Shown here one piece after another: positions 23,649 through 34,622 of a DNA stretch of 64,000 bases. The stretch is from Actinomarinicola tropica (GTDB lineage: Bacteria > Actinomycetota > Acidimicrobiia > Acidimicrobiales > SKKL01), in assembly GCF_009650215.1 (NCBI RefSeq), contig NZ_CP045851.1:186001-250000 (forward strand), given 5' to 3'. Position numbers and translations under genes: made by a program. How positions within the stretch are numbered: position 1 is the stretch's first letter; every line of letters starts with the position of its first letter. The notes under the pieces were generated by a model. The model made no database searches and was not told the origin of the DNA. It worked only from the letters and a program-made list of their open reading frames with translations.

Positions 23649-24971
23649 ATGAGCACCACCGACATCCCACGCGGACTCGACCAGGGCGCCCAGGAGCTGC
23701 TCGCGCGCGGCCGGACCAGCGCCATCGAGGAGCTGCGCGAGCGCGGCGCGGTCCTGCGCATGTCGGAGGCCGAGTCCCGTCGCTACCAGGACGAGGGCGG
23801 CGGCGACGACGACACCATGATCCTCAACATGGGCCCGCAGCACCCGTCGACCCACGGCGTGCTGCGCCTCATGGTCGAGCTCAAGGGCGAGCAGGTCCTG
23901 CGCACCAAGCCGGTGATCGGCTACCTCCACACCGGCATGGAGAAGACGGGCGAGGACCTCACCTACCTCCAGGGCCCCACCAACACCACGCGGATGGACT
24001 ACGCGTCGCCGCTGTTCAACGAGCTGGTGTTCAGCCTCGCCACCGAGACGCTCCTCGGCGTCGAGATCCCGCCCCGGGCCACCTGGATCCGCATGCTCAT
24101 GTGCGAGCTCAATCGGATCTCGTCGCACCTGCTGTTCATGGCCACCAACGGCATGGACCTCGGCGCTGTCTCGATGATGATCTACGGCTGGCGCGAGCGC
24201 GAGGAGGTCCTCCGCTTCTTCGAGAAGGTCACCGGCCTGCGGATGAACCACAACTACATCCGCCCCGGCGGTGTGGCTGCCGACCTGCCCGACGGCTGGC
24301 GTGACGACGTCCTCCGGCTGCTCGACATGCTCCCGGACCGGCTGGACGAGTACGACACCCTCCTCACCGGACAGCCGATCTGGCGCAACCGCCTCCAGGG
24401 CGTCGGCGTGCTCACCACCGAGGAGGCGCTGGCCCTCGGCACGACGGGTCCTCTGCTCCGCTCCACCGGCTACGCCTGGGACCTCCGCCACGACATGCCG
24501 TACCTCGCCTACGACGAGGTCGACTTCGACGTCATCGTCGGCACCTACGGCGACTGCTTCGACCGCTACGCGATCCGCCTCCAGGAGATCCGCGAGTCGC
24601 TGAAGATCGTCCGCCAGATCCTCGACAAGATGCCCGAGGGCGACTACCGGGTGCAGGACAAGAAGGTCACGCCGCCGCCCCGCGCCCGCATCGACCAGTC
24701 GATGGAGGCGCTCATCCACCACTTCAAGATCTTCACCGAGGGCTTCAAGGTGCCCGAGGGGGAGGCCTACGCCGCCGTCGAATCGCCCCGGGGCGAGCTC
24801 GGCTGCTACATCGTGTCGGATGGGTCCTCGAAGCCGATGCGCATGCACATCCGGGGGCCGTCGTTCGTGAACCTCCAGACCCTCCCGCACCTCATGCACG
24901 ACCGCTTCATCGCCGACGCCGTCGCCATCATCTCCTCGGTCGACCCGATCCTCGGGGAGGTCGACCGCTAG
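23649..24971 (+). CDS. nuoD: NADH-quinone oxidoreductase subunit D (copy 1)
   Basis: This 440-residue 49-kDa subunit forms the quinone pocket with NuoB. NMGPQHPSTHG (60-70) contains the quinone-site histidine loop. The next block is GYLHTGMEK (91-99): Thr95 stands where copy 2 and mitochondrial NDUFS2 have Arg. A 55-residue N-terminal extension precedes the fold. ATG start after a 43-nt gap, the largest inside the nuo set; its stop overlaps nuoE. Confidence 0.94.
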   Translation: MSTTDIPRGLDQGAQELLARGRTSAIEELRERGAVLRMSEAESRRYQDEGGGDDDTMILNMGPQHPSTHGVLRLMVELKGEQVLRTKPVIGYLHTGMEKTGEDLTYLQGPTNTTRMDYASPLFNELVFSLATETLLGVEIPPRATWIRMLMCELNRISSHLLFMATNGMDLGAVSMMIYGWREREEVLRFFEKVTGLRMNHNYIRPGGVAADLPDGWRDDVLRLLDMLPDRLDEYDTLLTGQPIWRNRLQGVGVLTTEEALALGTTGPLLRSTGYAWDLRHDMPYLAYDEVDFDVIVGTYGDCFDRYAIRLQEIRESLKIVRQILDKMPEGDYRVQDKKVTPPPRARIDQSMEALIHHFKIFTEGFKVPEGEAYAAVESPRGELGCYIVSDGSSKPMRMHIRGPSFVNLQTLPHLMHDRFIADAVAIISSVDPILGEVDR

Positions 24972-25603
24972 TGGCCCGCCTGAACGAGGCGAACCTCGCG
25001 CTCGCCCGCGAGATCATCGCCCGCTACCCGCGCAAGAAGTCGGCGCTCATCCCGCTGCTCCACCTGGCCCAGGAGCAGGACGGCTACGTCACCGAGGACG
25101 CCATGGAGCACCTCGCCGAGCTGGTCGGCGTCACGCCGGCCCAGGTCCTCGGCACGGCCAGCTTCTACGAGATGTTCAAGTTCCACCCCGTCGGCCGCTA
25201 CGTCGTGAACATCTGCGGCACGATGTCGTGCGCCCTGCTCGGCGCCGACGAGCTGATCGAGCGGGCCGAGGAGCGCCTCGGCGTGCGCGTCGGCGGCACC
25301 ACCGAGGACGGTGCGATCACCCTCGAGCGGGCCGAGTGCCAGGCGGCGTGCACCGAGGCCCCGTGCCTCCAGGTGAACTACCGCCACCAGTACCGCGTCA
25401 CCCCGGACGAGCTCGACACGTTGCTCGACGACCTGCGCTCCGGGTCGCTGACCGACGACATCCCCGACCACGGCACGCTCGGCCGGGTCCGCCAGAGGAT
25501 CCCGGCCGACCGCTGGGTGCAGCCCGTCGCCCCCGAAGCGGTCACCGGCGCGCCGGCGTGGATGCCCGCCCCCGACACCGAGACCGACGAGGCGAGCCGA
25601 TGA
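24971..25603 (+). CDS. nuoE: NADH-quinone oxidoreductase subunit E (copy 1)
   Basis: This 210-residue 24-kDa subunit binds 2Fe-2S cluster N1a through Cys82, Cys87, Cys123 and Cys127 (CGTMSC and ECQAACTEAP). It forms the NADH-dehydrogenase module with NuoF and NuoG. The start GTG shares one base with the nuoD stop. The last 40 residues, Pro-rich, extend past the thioredoxin-like fold. No counterpart exists in the second nuo operon. Confidence 0.94.
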   Translation: MARLNEANLALAREIIARYPRKKSALIPLLHLAQEQDGYVTEDAMEHLAELVGVTPAQVLGTASFYEMFKFHPVGRYVVNICGTMSCALLGADELIERAEERLGVRVGGTTEDGAITLERAECQAACTEAPCLQVNYRHQYRVTPDELDTLLDDLRSGSLTDDIPDHGTLGRVRQRIPADRWVQPVAPEAVTGAPAWMPAPDTETDEASR

Positions 25604-27036
25604 CCGCCGGCGGCACCTACCCCTACGCGCCCGGCTACTACGACGACGGCGACCGCCCCCGCATCGTCACCGCGCGCTTCCCCCACGAGGACTCCTACAC
25701 CCTCGAGCGCTACCACGCGACCGAGGGCTATGAGGGCCTGCGCAAGGCGCTCGACATGACCCCGGCCCAGGTCCACGACGAGGTCCGCGGCGCCACCGTG
25801 CTCGGCCGCGGCGGCGCCGGCTTCCCCGCCGGTGTCAAGTGGGGCCTCATGCCCGACGGCGTGTACCCGCGCTACCTCGTCGTCAACGGCGACGAGTCCG
25901 AGCCGGGCACCTACAAGGACCGCCTCCTGATGGAGCGCGACCCCCACCAGCTCATCGAGGGCTGCCTCATCGCGGCCTACGCGGTCGGGCTCTCGCAGGT
26001 GTTCCTCTACATCCGCGGCGAGATGCCGCTCGCCCACGAGCGGGTCGCCACCGCGCTCAACGAGGCCTACGCCGCCGGCTACATCGGCAAGAACATCCTC
26101 GGCACCGACTTCTCGGTCGACATCGTCCTGCACTGGGGTGCGGGCGCCTACGTCGTCGGCGAGGAGACCGCCCTCATCGAGAGCCTCGAGGGCAACCGCG
26201 GCGAGCCGCGGCTGAAGCCCCCGTACTTCCCGGCCGCCATCGGCCTCTACGGCAAGCCCACGATCGTCAACAACGTCGAGACGATCTCCAACCTGTCGTG
26301 GATCATGCGCAACGGCGCCGCCGAGTACGTGAAGATCGGCACCGAGACGTCGCCCGGCACCCGCATGGTCGCGGTGTCCGGCCACGTGAAGCGCCCCGGC
26401 GTGTTCGAGATCGTCAACGGCACGACCACCTTCCGGGACATCATCTACGGCGAGGAGTTCTGCGGCGGGATCCGCGGCGACCGCGAGCTGAAGGCGTTCG
26501 TCCCCGGCGGCGGCTCCGCTCCGTGGTTCCTGCCCGAGCAGCTCGACCTGCCGTTCGAATCCCGCCCGGTGGGCGCCGCCGGCTCGATGCTCGGTTCCGG
26601 CGCGGTGATGGTCATGGACGAGACCACCGACGTCCCCGCCGCCTCGCTCACCCTCGTCCGCTTCTACGCCCACGAGTCCTGCGGGCAGTGCACGCCCTGC
26701 CGTGAGGGCGCCACGTGGCTCGAGCGCATCCTCGACCGGGTCGTGAAGGGACACGGCACCCGCCGAGACCTCGACATGCTGTTCGAGGCCGGTCGCACGA
26801 TCTGCCCCGACCCGTTCCCCCACGCGGCCTCGGAGCGCCTCGGGCTGGAGGCCCAGCCCTTCCCGTTCAAGATGACCACGATCTGCTTCGTCGGACCGTC
26901 GGCCTACACGGCCATCCACTCGGCGCTCACGCTCTTCCCCGACGAGTTCGAGGCCAAGGTCGCCGCCAACGGCGACGGGCCCGCGCCGATCCCGGTCACC
27001 GTCGGCACCGCCACCAGTGCCGGAGGTGGCGCATGA
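25600..27036 (+). CDS. nuoF: NADH-quinone oxidoreductase subunit F (copy 1)
   Basis: This 478-residue 51-kDa subunit oxidises NADH with FMN and passes electrons to cluster N3. GRGGAGFPAG (69-78) and NGDESEPGT (96-104) are the nucleotide-binding segments. SCGQCTPCREG supplies three cluster cysteines (361, 364, 367), with a fourth at about 402 (TIC). The segment after it is longer than in most NuoF. ATGA overlap with nuoE. Confidence 0.95.
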   Translation: MTAGGTYPYAPGYYDDGDRPRIVTARFPHEDSYTLERYHATEGYEGLRKALDMTPAQVHDEVRGATVLGRGGAGFPAGVKWGLMPDGVYPRYLVVNGDESEPGTYKDRLLMERDPHQLIEGCLIAAYAVGLSQVFLYIRGEMPLAHERVATALNEAYAAGYIGKNILGTDFSVDIVLHWGAGAYVVGEETALIESLEGNRGEPRLKPPYFPAAIGLYGKPTIVNNVETISNLSWIMRNGAAEYVKIGTETSPGTRMVAVSGHVKRPGVFEIVNGTTTFRDIIYGEEFCGGIRGDRELKAFVPGGGSAPWFLPEQLDLPFESRPVGAAGSMLGSGAVMVMDETTDVPAASLTLVRFYAHESCGQCTPCREGATWLERILDRVVKGHGTRRDLDMLFEAGRTICPDPFPHAASERLGLEAQPFPFKMTTICFVGPSAYTAIHSALTLFPDEFEAKVAANGDGPAPIPVTVGTATSAGGGA

Positions 27037-29849
27037 GCGACGTCCGCCCCGCCACCGACACCGTGCGCATCACGCTCAACGGCAAGGAGGTCGACGTCCG
27101 CAAGGACGAGCAGCTGATCGACGCCGCCGAGCGCCACGGGGTCTACATCCCCCGGTTCTGCTACCACCCGCGGATGACCGCGGTCGGCAAGTGCCGCCAG
27201 TGCATCGTCGAGGTCGACACCGGCCGCGGCATGGCGCTCCAGCCCTCGTGCATGCTCAAGGTCTCCGACGGCATGGTCGTCGACACCGACTCCGAGCTCT
27301 CGAAGCAGGTGCAGGAGGGCGTCCTCGAGCACCTGCTCATCAACCACCCGCTCGACTGCCCGGTCTGCGACAAGGGCGGCGAGTGCCCCCTCCAGGACCA
27401 GGCCTACTCGCACGGGCCCGGCGAGAGCCGGTTCGTCGAGGAGAAGCGCCACTTCGAGAAGCCGATCCCGATCAGCCCGATCGTCACCCTCGACCGCGAG
27501 CGCTGCATCCTCTGCGACCGCTGCACCCGCTTCGCCGACGAGGTCGCCGGCGACCCGCTCATCCACTTCATCGACCGGGGCAACGCGACCCAGGTCAACA
27601 CCTTCCCCGACGACCCCTTCGCCTCGTACTTCTCGGGCAACACGGTCCAGATCTGCCCGGTCGGCGCGCTCACCGCGACGCCGTACCGCTTCAAGGCCCG
27701 TCCGTGGGACCTGGAGAAGGAGGAGTCGACCTGCCAGTCGTGCTCGGTCGGCTGCCGCATCACCGTGCAGACCTCGCGCAACCGCGTCCTGCGGTACGAG
27801 GGCGTCGACTCCGACCCGGTCAACTGGAGCTGGCTCTGCGACAAGGGCCGCTTCGGCTTCGAGAGCATCCACAGCGAGGACCGCATCGCCGCCCCGCTCC
27901 GCCGCGCCGCCGACGGCGAGCTCGCACCGGTCCGCTGGGCCGAGGCGCTCGACGCCGCGGCCGACGCCATCTCCTCCGCGATCGCCGGGTCCGGCCCCGA
28001 GAGCGTCGCCGTCCTCGGCGGCAGCCGCCTCACCAACGAGAGCGCCTACGCCTGGGCCAAGCTGGCCAAGGGCGTCATCGGCACCGACAACGTCGATGCG
28101 CAGCTCGGCGACGGCCTGCCCGCCGACCTCGTGCTCGGCCTGCCCCGCGCCACCATCGACCAGGCCTGCACGCCGGGCGGCACCATCGTGCTCCTCGGCC
28201 CGGACCCGAAGGAGACCCTGCCGGTCCTCTTCCTCCGGTTGCGCCACGCCGTCGTCCACGACGGGGCGCGGCTCGTCGAGATCACCCCGACCGCCACCGG
28301 GCTCTCGTCGCTCGCCGCGGCGTCGGTCCACCCCACGCCCGGCCACACCGCCGAGGTCGTGCGGGCCCTCCTCGACGGCGACACCGCGAAGGCCGTCGGC
28401 GGCGTCGAGCCCGACGCGCTCGTGTCGGCCGCCGAGCTGCTGCGCACCGACGGCCCGCTCACGATCGTCGTCGGCCGCGGCTCGCTCGCCGAGTCGGCCG
28501 ACGTCACCGTCGAGGCCGCCGCCGTCCTCCACGACGCCTGCCCCGACGCCCGCTTCCTCCCCGGCCTGCGCCGCTCCAACGTCATGGGCGCGCTCGACAT
28601 GGGGCTCGCCCCGGGCCTGCTGCCCGGACGCGTCCTGCTCGAGGACGGTCGCGACTGGATCCTCGACACCTGGGAGTCCGCGCCGTCGAGCGCCGGACTC
28701 GACGCCGCCGGCATCCTCACCGCCGCCGCCGAGGGTCGCATCGACACGCTCGTGCTGCTCGGGGCCGACCCCCTCGCCGACTTCCCCGACGCCGACCTCG
28801 CCGCCCGGGCCCTCGCCGGTGCCCGCACGGTCGTCGCGCTCGACCGCTTCGTCACCGACTCGGTCGCCAAGGCCGACGTCGTGCTGCCCGTCGCCGGCTT
28901 CGCCGAGACCGACGGCACCACCACCAACATCGAGGGCCGCGTCTCGGTCCTCGCCCAGCGGGTCACCCCGCCGGGATCCGCGCAGCCCGACTGGTCGATC
29001 GCGGTGAGCATCGCCCGCCGCCTCGGCGCCGACCTCGGCTTCGAGTCGCCCGAGGACATCTGGAACGAGGTCCTCCAGGTCTCGGGCGTGCACGCCGGGG
29101 TCAGCCTCGACGTCCTGCGGCGCCGGGCCAACGCCGACGGCGTGGTCGTGCCGCCCGCCCCCACCGAGGTCAGCATCGGCGGCGTGCGCACCTCCGAGGT
29201 CGACGAGGTCGAGGCCGCCAGCCCCGACGCCGACGCCTCCGCCCCGCCTGCGGACGGCAACATGCCGCCGTCGGACCCCGACGCCCCGGGCGACATCGCA
29301 CCCGGCACCGACGAGGCGGCCGAGCCCATCGACACGACCACCGACGCGGCCGAGGGCGCCGAGCTGGGCGAGCAGGTCGCCGAGCAGGTCGAGGAGGCCG
29401 TCGCCGAGGGCGACGCCGGCGACCGCCCGGAGGCCGACGACCCGTCGTCGCCGGTCAGCCCCGGCCCCGCCCGGCCCGAGGCGCTGCGGTTCGTCGCCCC
29501 CGCGGCCACCGCCGTCCCCGGTCCCGTCGACGCCTACAGTCTCCGCCTCGTGACCGTCCGCACCCTCTACGACCGGGGCACCCAGCTCACGCACTCGCCG
29601 TCGCTCAACCACCTCGCCGCCGGACCCGCCGTGCGGCTCCACCCCGCCGACTTCGACAAGGTCGGCGTCGCAGCGGGCACCGAGGTGCGGGTGACGTCGC
29701 CCTCGGGCTCGGTCGTGCTGCCGGTGCACCCCGACGTGCGGGTGCCGCGCGGACGGGCGGCGGTCAACGCCAACCAGTCCAACGCCCGGGTCCACGAGCT
29801 GCTCGACGCCACTGCGGTGGCCACCGACGTCCGGGTCGAGGTGCTGTAG
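27033..29849 (+). CDS. nuoG: NADH-quinone oxidoreductase subunit G (copy 1)
   Basis: This 938-residue 75-kDa subunit has an N-terminal 2Fe-2S ferredoxin domain, an H-box (HPLDCPVCDKGGECPLQDQ), the 4Fe-4S motif CILCDRCTRF with CPVG, and an extra CQSCSVGC motif with a distal Cys for cluster N7. A molybdopterin-oxidoreductase-like domain follows. Residues about 722-816 are a Glu/Asp/Pro/Ala-rich low-complexity insert before the C-terminal beta domain. ATGA overlap with nuoF. Confidence 0.94.
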   Translation: MSDVRPATDTVRITLNGKEVDVRKDEQLIDAAERHGVYIPRFCYHPRMTAVGKCRQCIVEVDTGRGMALQPSCMLKVSDGMVVDTDSELSKQVQEGVLEHLLINHPLDCPVCDKGGECPLQDQAYSHGPGESRFVEEKRHFEKPIPISPIVTLDRERCILCDRCTRFADEVAGDPLIHFIDRGNATQVNTFPDDPFASYFSGNTVQICPVGALTATPYRFKARPWDLEKEESTCQSCSVGCRITVQTSRNRVLRYEGVDSDPVNWSWLCDKGRFGFESIHSEDRIAAPLRRAADGELAPVRWAEALDAAADAISSAIAGSGPESVAVLGGSRLTNESAYAWAKLAKGVIGTDNVDAQLGDGLPADLVLGLPRATIDQACTPGGTIVLLGPDPKETLPVLFLRLRHAVVHDGARLVEITPTATGLSSLAAASVHPTPGHTAEVVRALLDGDTAKAVGGVEPDALVSAAELLRTDGPLTIVVGRGSLAESADVTVEAAAVLHDACPDARFLPGLRRSNVMGALDMGLAPGLLPGRVLLEDGRDWILDTWESAPSSAGLDAAGILTAAAEGRIDTLVLLGADPLADFPDADLAARALAGARTVVALDRFVTDSVAKADVVLPVAGFAETDGTTTNIEGRVSVLAQRVTPPGSAQPDWSIAVSIARRLGADLGFESPEDIWNEVLQVSGVHAGVSLDVLRRRANADGVVVPPAPTEVSIGGVRTSEVDEVEAASPDADASAPPADGNMPPSDPDAPGDIAPGTDEAAEPIDTTTDAAEGAELGEQVAEQVEEAVAEGDAGDRPEADDPSSPVSPGPARPEALRFVAPAATAVPGPVDAYSLRLVTVRTLYDRGTQLTHSPSLNHLAAGPAVRLHPADFDKVGVAAGTEVRVTSPSGSVVLPVHPDVRVPRGRAAVNANQSNARVHELLDATAVATDVRVEVL

Positions 29850-31058
29850 ATGTTCGGCGACCCGCTCCTCGTCGGCGGCATCGGTCTCGAAGAGGTCCTC
29901 ATCGTCCTCTTCAAGACCGTCGTCACCTTCGGCGTCATGCTCGGCGCCGTCATCTTGATGATCTGGTTCGAGCGCAAGCTCATCGCCGACCTCCAGAACC
30001 GCGTGGGCCCGAACCTCGCCGGCCCGTTCGGCATCCTCCAGACCCTCGCCGACGGCATCAAGCTCATCTTCAAGCAGGACCTCATCCCGTCGAAGGCCGA
30101 CCGCATCATCTTCGCGGTGGCGCCGTTCCTCGCGATGGTGCCGGCGTTCCTGTCGTTCTCGATCGTGCCCCTCGGCGGTGACTTCCAGGACAAGGGCGGC
30201 GTCGTGTCGTGGTTCGGGCGCGACACCTACTTCCAGCTGGCCGACCCCCAGGTCGGCTTCCTGCTGCTGCTCGCCATGTCCTCGATCGGGGTCTACGGCA
30301 TGATGCTCGCCGGCTGGTCGTCGGGGTCGAAGTACCCGCTGATCTCCGGCGTGCGGGCCACCGCCCAGGCGATCTCCTACGAGGCGGCCCTCGGCCTCTC
30401 GCTCGTCTCGGTGCTCATCGTCTCGGGCAGCCTGTCGACCCACGACATCGTCGCCTCGCAGGCGGGGGAGGGGTGGCTCGGCATCGTCCCGAGCTGGAAC
30501 CTCGTCGTCACCGGCGTCGTCCCGTTCGTGATCTTCCTCATCGCCGCCACCGCTGAGCTCGCCCGCACGCCCTTCGACCTCGTCGAGGCCGAGCAGGAGC
30601 TCACCGGTGGCTACAACACCGAGTACAGCTCGATCCGCTTCGGGCACTTCTACCTGGCCGAGTACATGAACCTCATCACCATGTCCTCGATCATGGTGAC
30701 CCTCTTCCTCGGCGGCCCGGCGGGCCCGATCTTCGGCCCGTCGTTCCTGCACCCGGTGCTGCCCACCGTGTGGTTCGTGCTGAAGGTGCTCGTGTTCCTG
30801 TTCGCCGCGGTGTGGACCCGCGCCACGCTGCCCCGGTTCCGCTACGACCAGCTGATGGACCTCGGGTGGAAGGTCCTCATCCCGCTCTCGCTCGGCTGGC
30901 TGCTGCTGCTCGCCACCATCCAGGTCGGCCGCGACCAGGACTGGAACCTGGCGATCGTCATCCTGATCTCCCTCGGTGTGCTGTTCCTCGGCACCGCGCT
31001 GCTCACCACGGCGATCAGCACCGCCCGCCGAGCCCGCGTCAGCGAGGAGGTGAGCTGA
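29850..31058 (+). CDS. nuoH: NADH-quinone oxidoreductase subunit H (copy 1)
   Basis: This 402-residue membrane subunit has about eight helices and couples the quinone chamber to the proton-pumping arm. Conserved blocks are [30 protein letters not shown] and the acidic loop [20 protein letters not shown]. It begins immediately after the nuoG stop and overlaps nuoI by one base. It is about 55 residues longer than copy 2. Confidence 0.95.
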   Translation: MFGDPLLVGGIGLEEVLIVLFKTVVTFGVMLGAVILMIWFERKLIADLQNRVGPNLAGPFGILQTLADGIKLIFKQDLIPSKADRIIFAVAPFLAMVPAFLSFSIVPLGGDFQDKGGVVSWFGRDTYFQLADPQVGFLLLLAMSSIGVYGMMLAGWSSGSKYPLISGVRATAQAISYEAALGLSLVSVLIVSGSLSTHDIVASQAGEGWLGIVPSWNLVVTGVVPFVIFLIAATAELARTPFDLVEAEQELTGGYNTEYSSIRFGHFYLAEYMNLITMSSIMVTLFLGGPAGPIFGPSFLHPVLPTVWFVLKVLVFLFAAVWTRATLPRFRYDQLMDLGWKVLIPLSLGWLLLLATIQVGRDQDWNLAIVILISLGVLFLGTALLTTAISTARRARVSEEVS

Positions 31059-31747
31059 TGGGAGTCCTCGACGGGTTCGCCGTCACCTTCGGGAAGCTCT
31101 TCAAGCGCACGTCGACCGGTGAGACGGTCACCGTCAACTACCCCGACGCCAAGCGCGAGAAGGCGCAGCGCCTCCACGGCCGCCACGTCCTCAACAAGTA
31201 CGAGGACGGCATGGAGAAGTGCATCGGCTGCGAGCTGTGCGCCGGCGTGTGCCCGGCCCGCTGCATCTACGTGCGCGGCGCCGACAACCCCGTCGACGAC
31301 CCGGTCTCGCCCGGAGAGCGCTACGGCTACGTCTACGAGATCAACTACCTCCGGTGCATCCACTGCGACCTGTGCGTCGAGGCCTGCCCCACCGAGGCGA
31401 TCACCGAGACGAAGCTCTTCGAGTTCTCGTTCACCAACCGGGCCGACGCCATCTACACCAAGGACGAGCTCCTGGTCGACGACCAGGGCATGCCCCGCCA
31501 CCTCCCCTGGGAGGACTGGCGCCCGGGCGAGGAGGAGCACTCCTCGGCGTGGGTGCGCGCCACGTCCCCCAACGGCGACGCCGACTACGTCGGTGAGGTC
31601 AGCTGGTCGGGCGAGCTCGGCTTCGGCGTCCGCCGACCCGAGCGGGGCCAGCGGGGCGAGGCCGAGGACCGCGCCGCCGCCGAGGCCGCGGCCCAGGCCG
31701 CTGCCGCCGACCACCACGACGACCACGGCCACGGGGGCCACCACTGA
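31058..31747 (+). CDS. nuoI: NADH-quinone oxidoreductase subunit I (copy 1) with His-rich tail
   Basis: This 229-residue subunit carries clusters N6a and N6b through Cys55/58/61/65 and Cys100/103/106/110 ([24 protein letters not shown]). After the conserved part it has an Ala/Glu-rich stretch and ends in [12 protein letters not shown], a natural histidine cluster that could bind metal. ATG shares a base with the nuoH stop. The tail is absent from copy 2. Confidence 0.94.
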   Translation: MGVLDGFAVTFGKLFKRTSTGETVTVNYPDAKREKAQRLHGRHVLNKYEDGMEKCIGCELCAGVCPARCIYVRGADNPVDDPVSPGERYGYVYEINYLRCIHCDLCVEACPTEAITETKLFEFSFTNRADAIYTKDELLVDDQGMPRHLPWEDWRPGEEEHSSAWVRATSPNGDADYVGEVSWSGELGFGVRRPERGQRGEAEDRAAAEAAAQAAAADHHDDHGHGGHH

Positions 31748-32304
31748 TGGTCGAGCTCATCGTCTTCGCCATCGCCGGCGTCGTCGTCCTCGGCGGCGCC
31801 CTCGGGGTGATCCTCACGCCCAACACCACCCGCGCCGCGCTCAGCCTCGTCGCCACGCTGTTCGGCATCGCGGTCCTGTTCATCGCCCAGGACGCGCACT
31901 TCCTGGCGGCGGTGCAGGTGATCGTCTACGCCGGCGCCATCGTCGTGCTCTTCCTGTTCGTGATGATGCTGCTCGGCGTCGACCGCGACGAGGACCTGCG
32001 GATCGAGCCCCTCCGTGGGCAGCGCTGGGCGGCCATCGCCGGCGGCGCGGCCTTCCTCGCCGTCGTGCTCGTCGCCCTCCTCGCCGGGGAGCGGACGCTC
32101 ACCGGCCAGCGGGGGTCGCTCCTGTTCGACCAGGGCCTCGATCCCAACATCGTGCTCATCGGGCGCGACCTGTTCACCAACCACGTCCTCGCCTTCGAGG
32201 CCACCGCACTGCTGCTCACCATCGCGGTGGTCGGCGCCGTGGTCCTCGTGCGCAAGGTGAGCAACGAGAGCACCCGTCCGACCGACGAGGAGGTGTCGTC
32301 CTGA
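31747..32304 (+). CDS. nuoJ: NADH-quinone oxidoreductase subunit J (copy 1)
   Basis: This 185-residue membrane subunit has five helices. The conserved helix 3 region is [20 protein letters not shown], the site of the pi-bulge involved in coupling. The start overlaps the nuoI stop by one base and the stop overlaps nuoK. Confidence 0.93.
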   Translation: MVELIVFAIAGVVVLGGALGVILTPNTTRAALSLVATLFGIAVLFIAQDAHFLAAVQVIVYAGAIVVLFLFVMMLLGVDRDEDLRIEPLRGQRWAAIAGGAAFLAVVLVALLAGERTLTGQRGSLLFDQGLDPNIVLIGRDLFTNHVLAFEATALLLTIAVVGAVVLVRKVSNESTRPTDEEVSS

Positions 32305-32609
32305 TGGAGGTGACCGGCACCTGGTACCTCGTCCTGTCCGCGCTGCTCTTCACGATCGGCGGCGTCGGGCTGCTCGTCCGCCGCAACCCGCTCGTGATGT
32401 TCATGTGCGTCGAGCTCATGCTCAACGCCGTGAACCTCACGTTCGTGACCTTCTCCCGGATGCTCGGCGACATCGGCGGTCAGACCGTCGTGTTCTTCGT
32501 GCTCGTCGTCGCCGCCGTCGAGGTGGTGGTCGGGCTCGCCATCATCGTGGCCATCATGCGCCGCCGGCCGGGGGCCACCGCCGACGACATCGCGCTCCTC
32601 AAAGGCTGA
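32304..32609 (+). CDS. nuoK: NADH-quinone oxidoreductase subunit K (copy 1)
   Basis: This 101-residue antiporter-like subunit has three helices. Buried glutamates lie in [14 protein letters not shown] (helix 2) and [11 protein letters not shown] (helix 3). ATG overlaps the nuoJ stop. A 9-nt gap precedes nuoL. Confidence 0.94.
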   Translation: MEVTGTWYLVLSALLFTIGGVGLLVRRNPLVMFMCVELMLNAVNLTFVTFSRMLGDIGGQTVVFFVLVVAAVEVVVGLAIIVAIMRRRPGATADDIALLKG

Positions 32610-32618
32610 CCCCCGACC

Positions 32619-34622
<2,004 letters not shown>

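Noticed and set aside
26904-30752. A 1,282-residue minus-strand ORF opposite nuoG-nuoH
   Set aside because: It is the antisense shadow of GC-rich coding DNA. It has biased Asp/Glu/Arg/Gly/Val composition and no domain pattern, while nuoG and nuoH have complete motifs on the plus strand.
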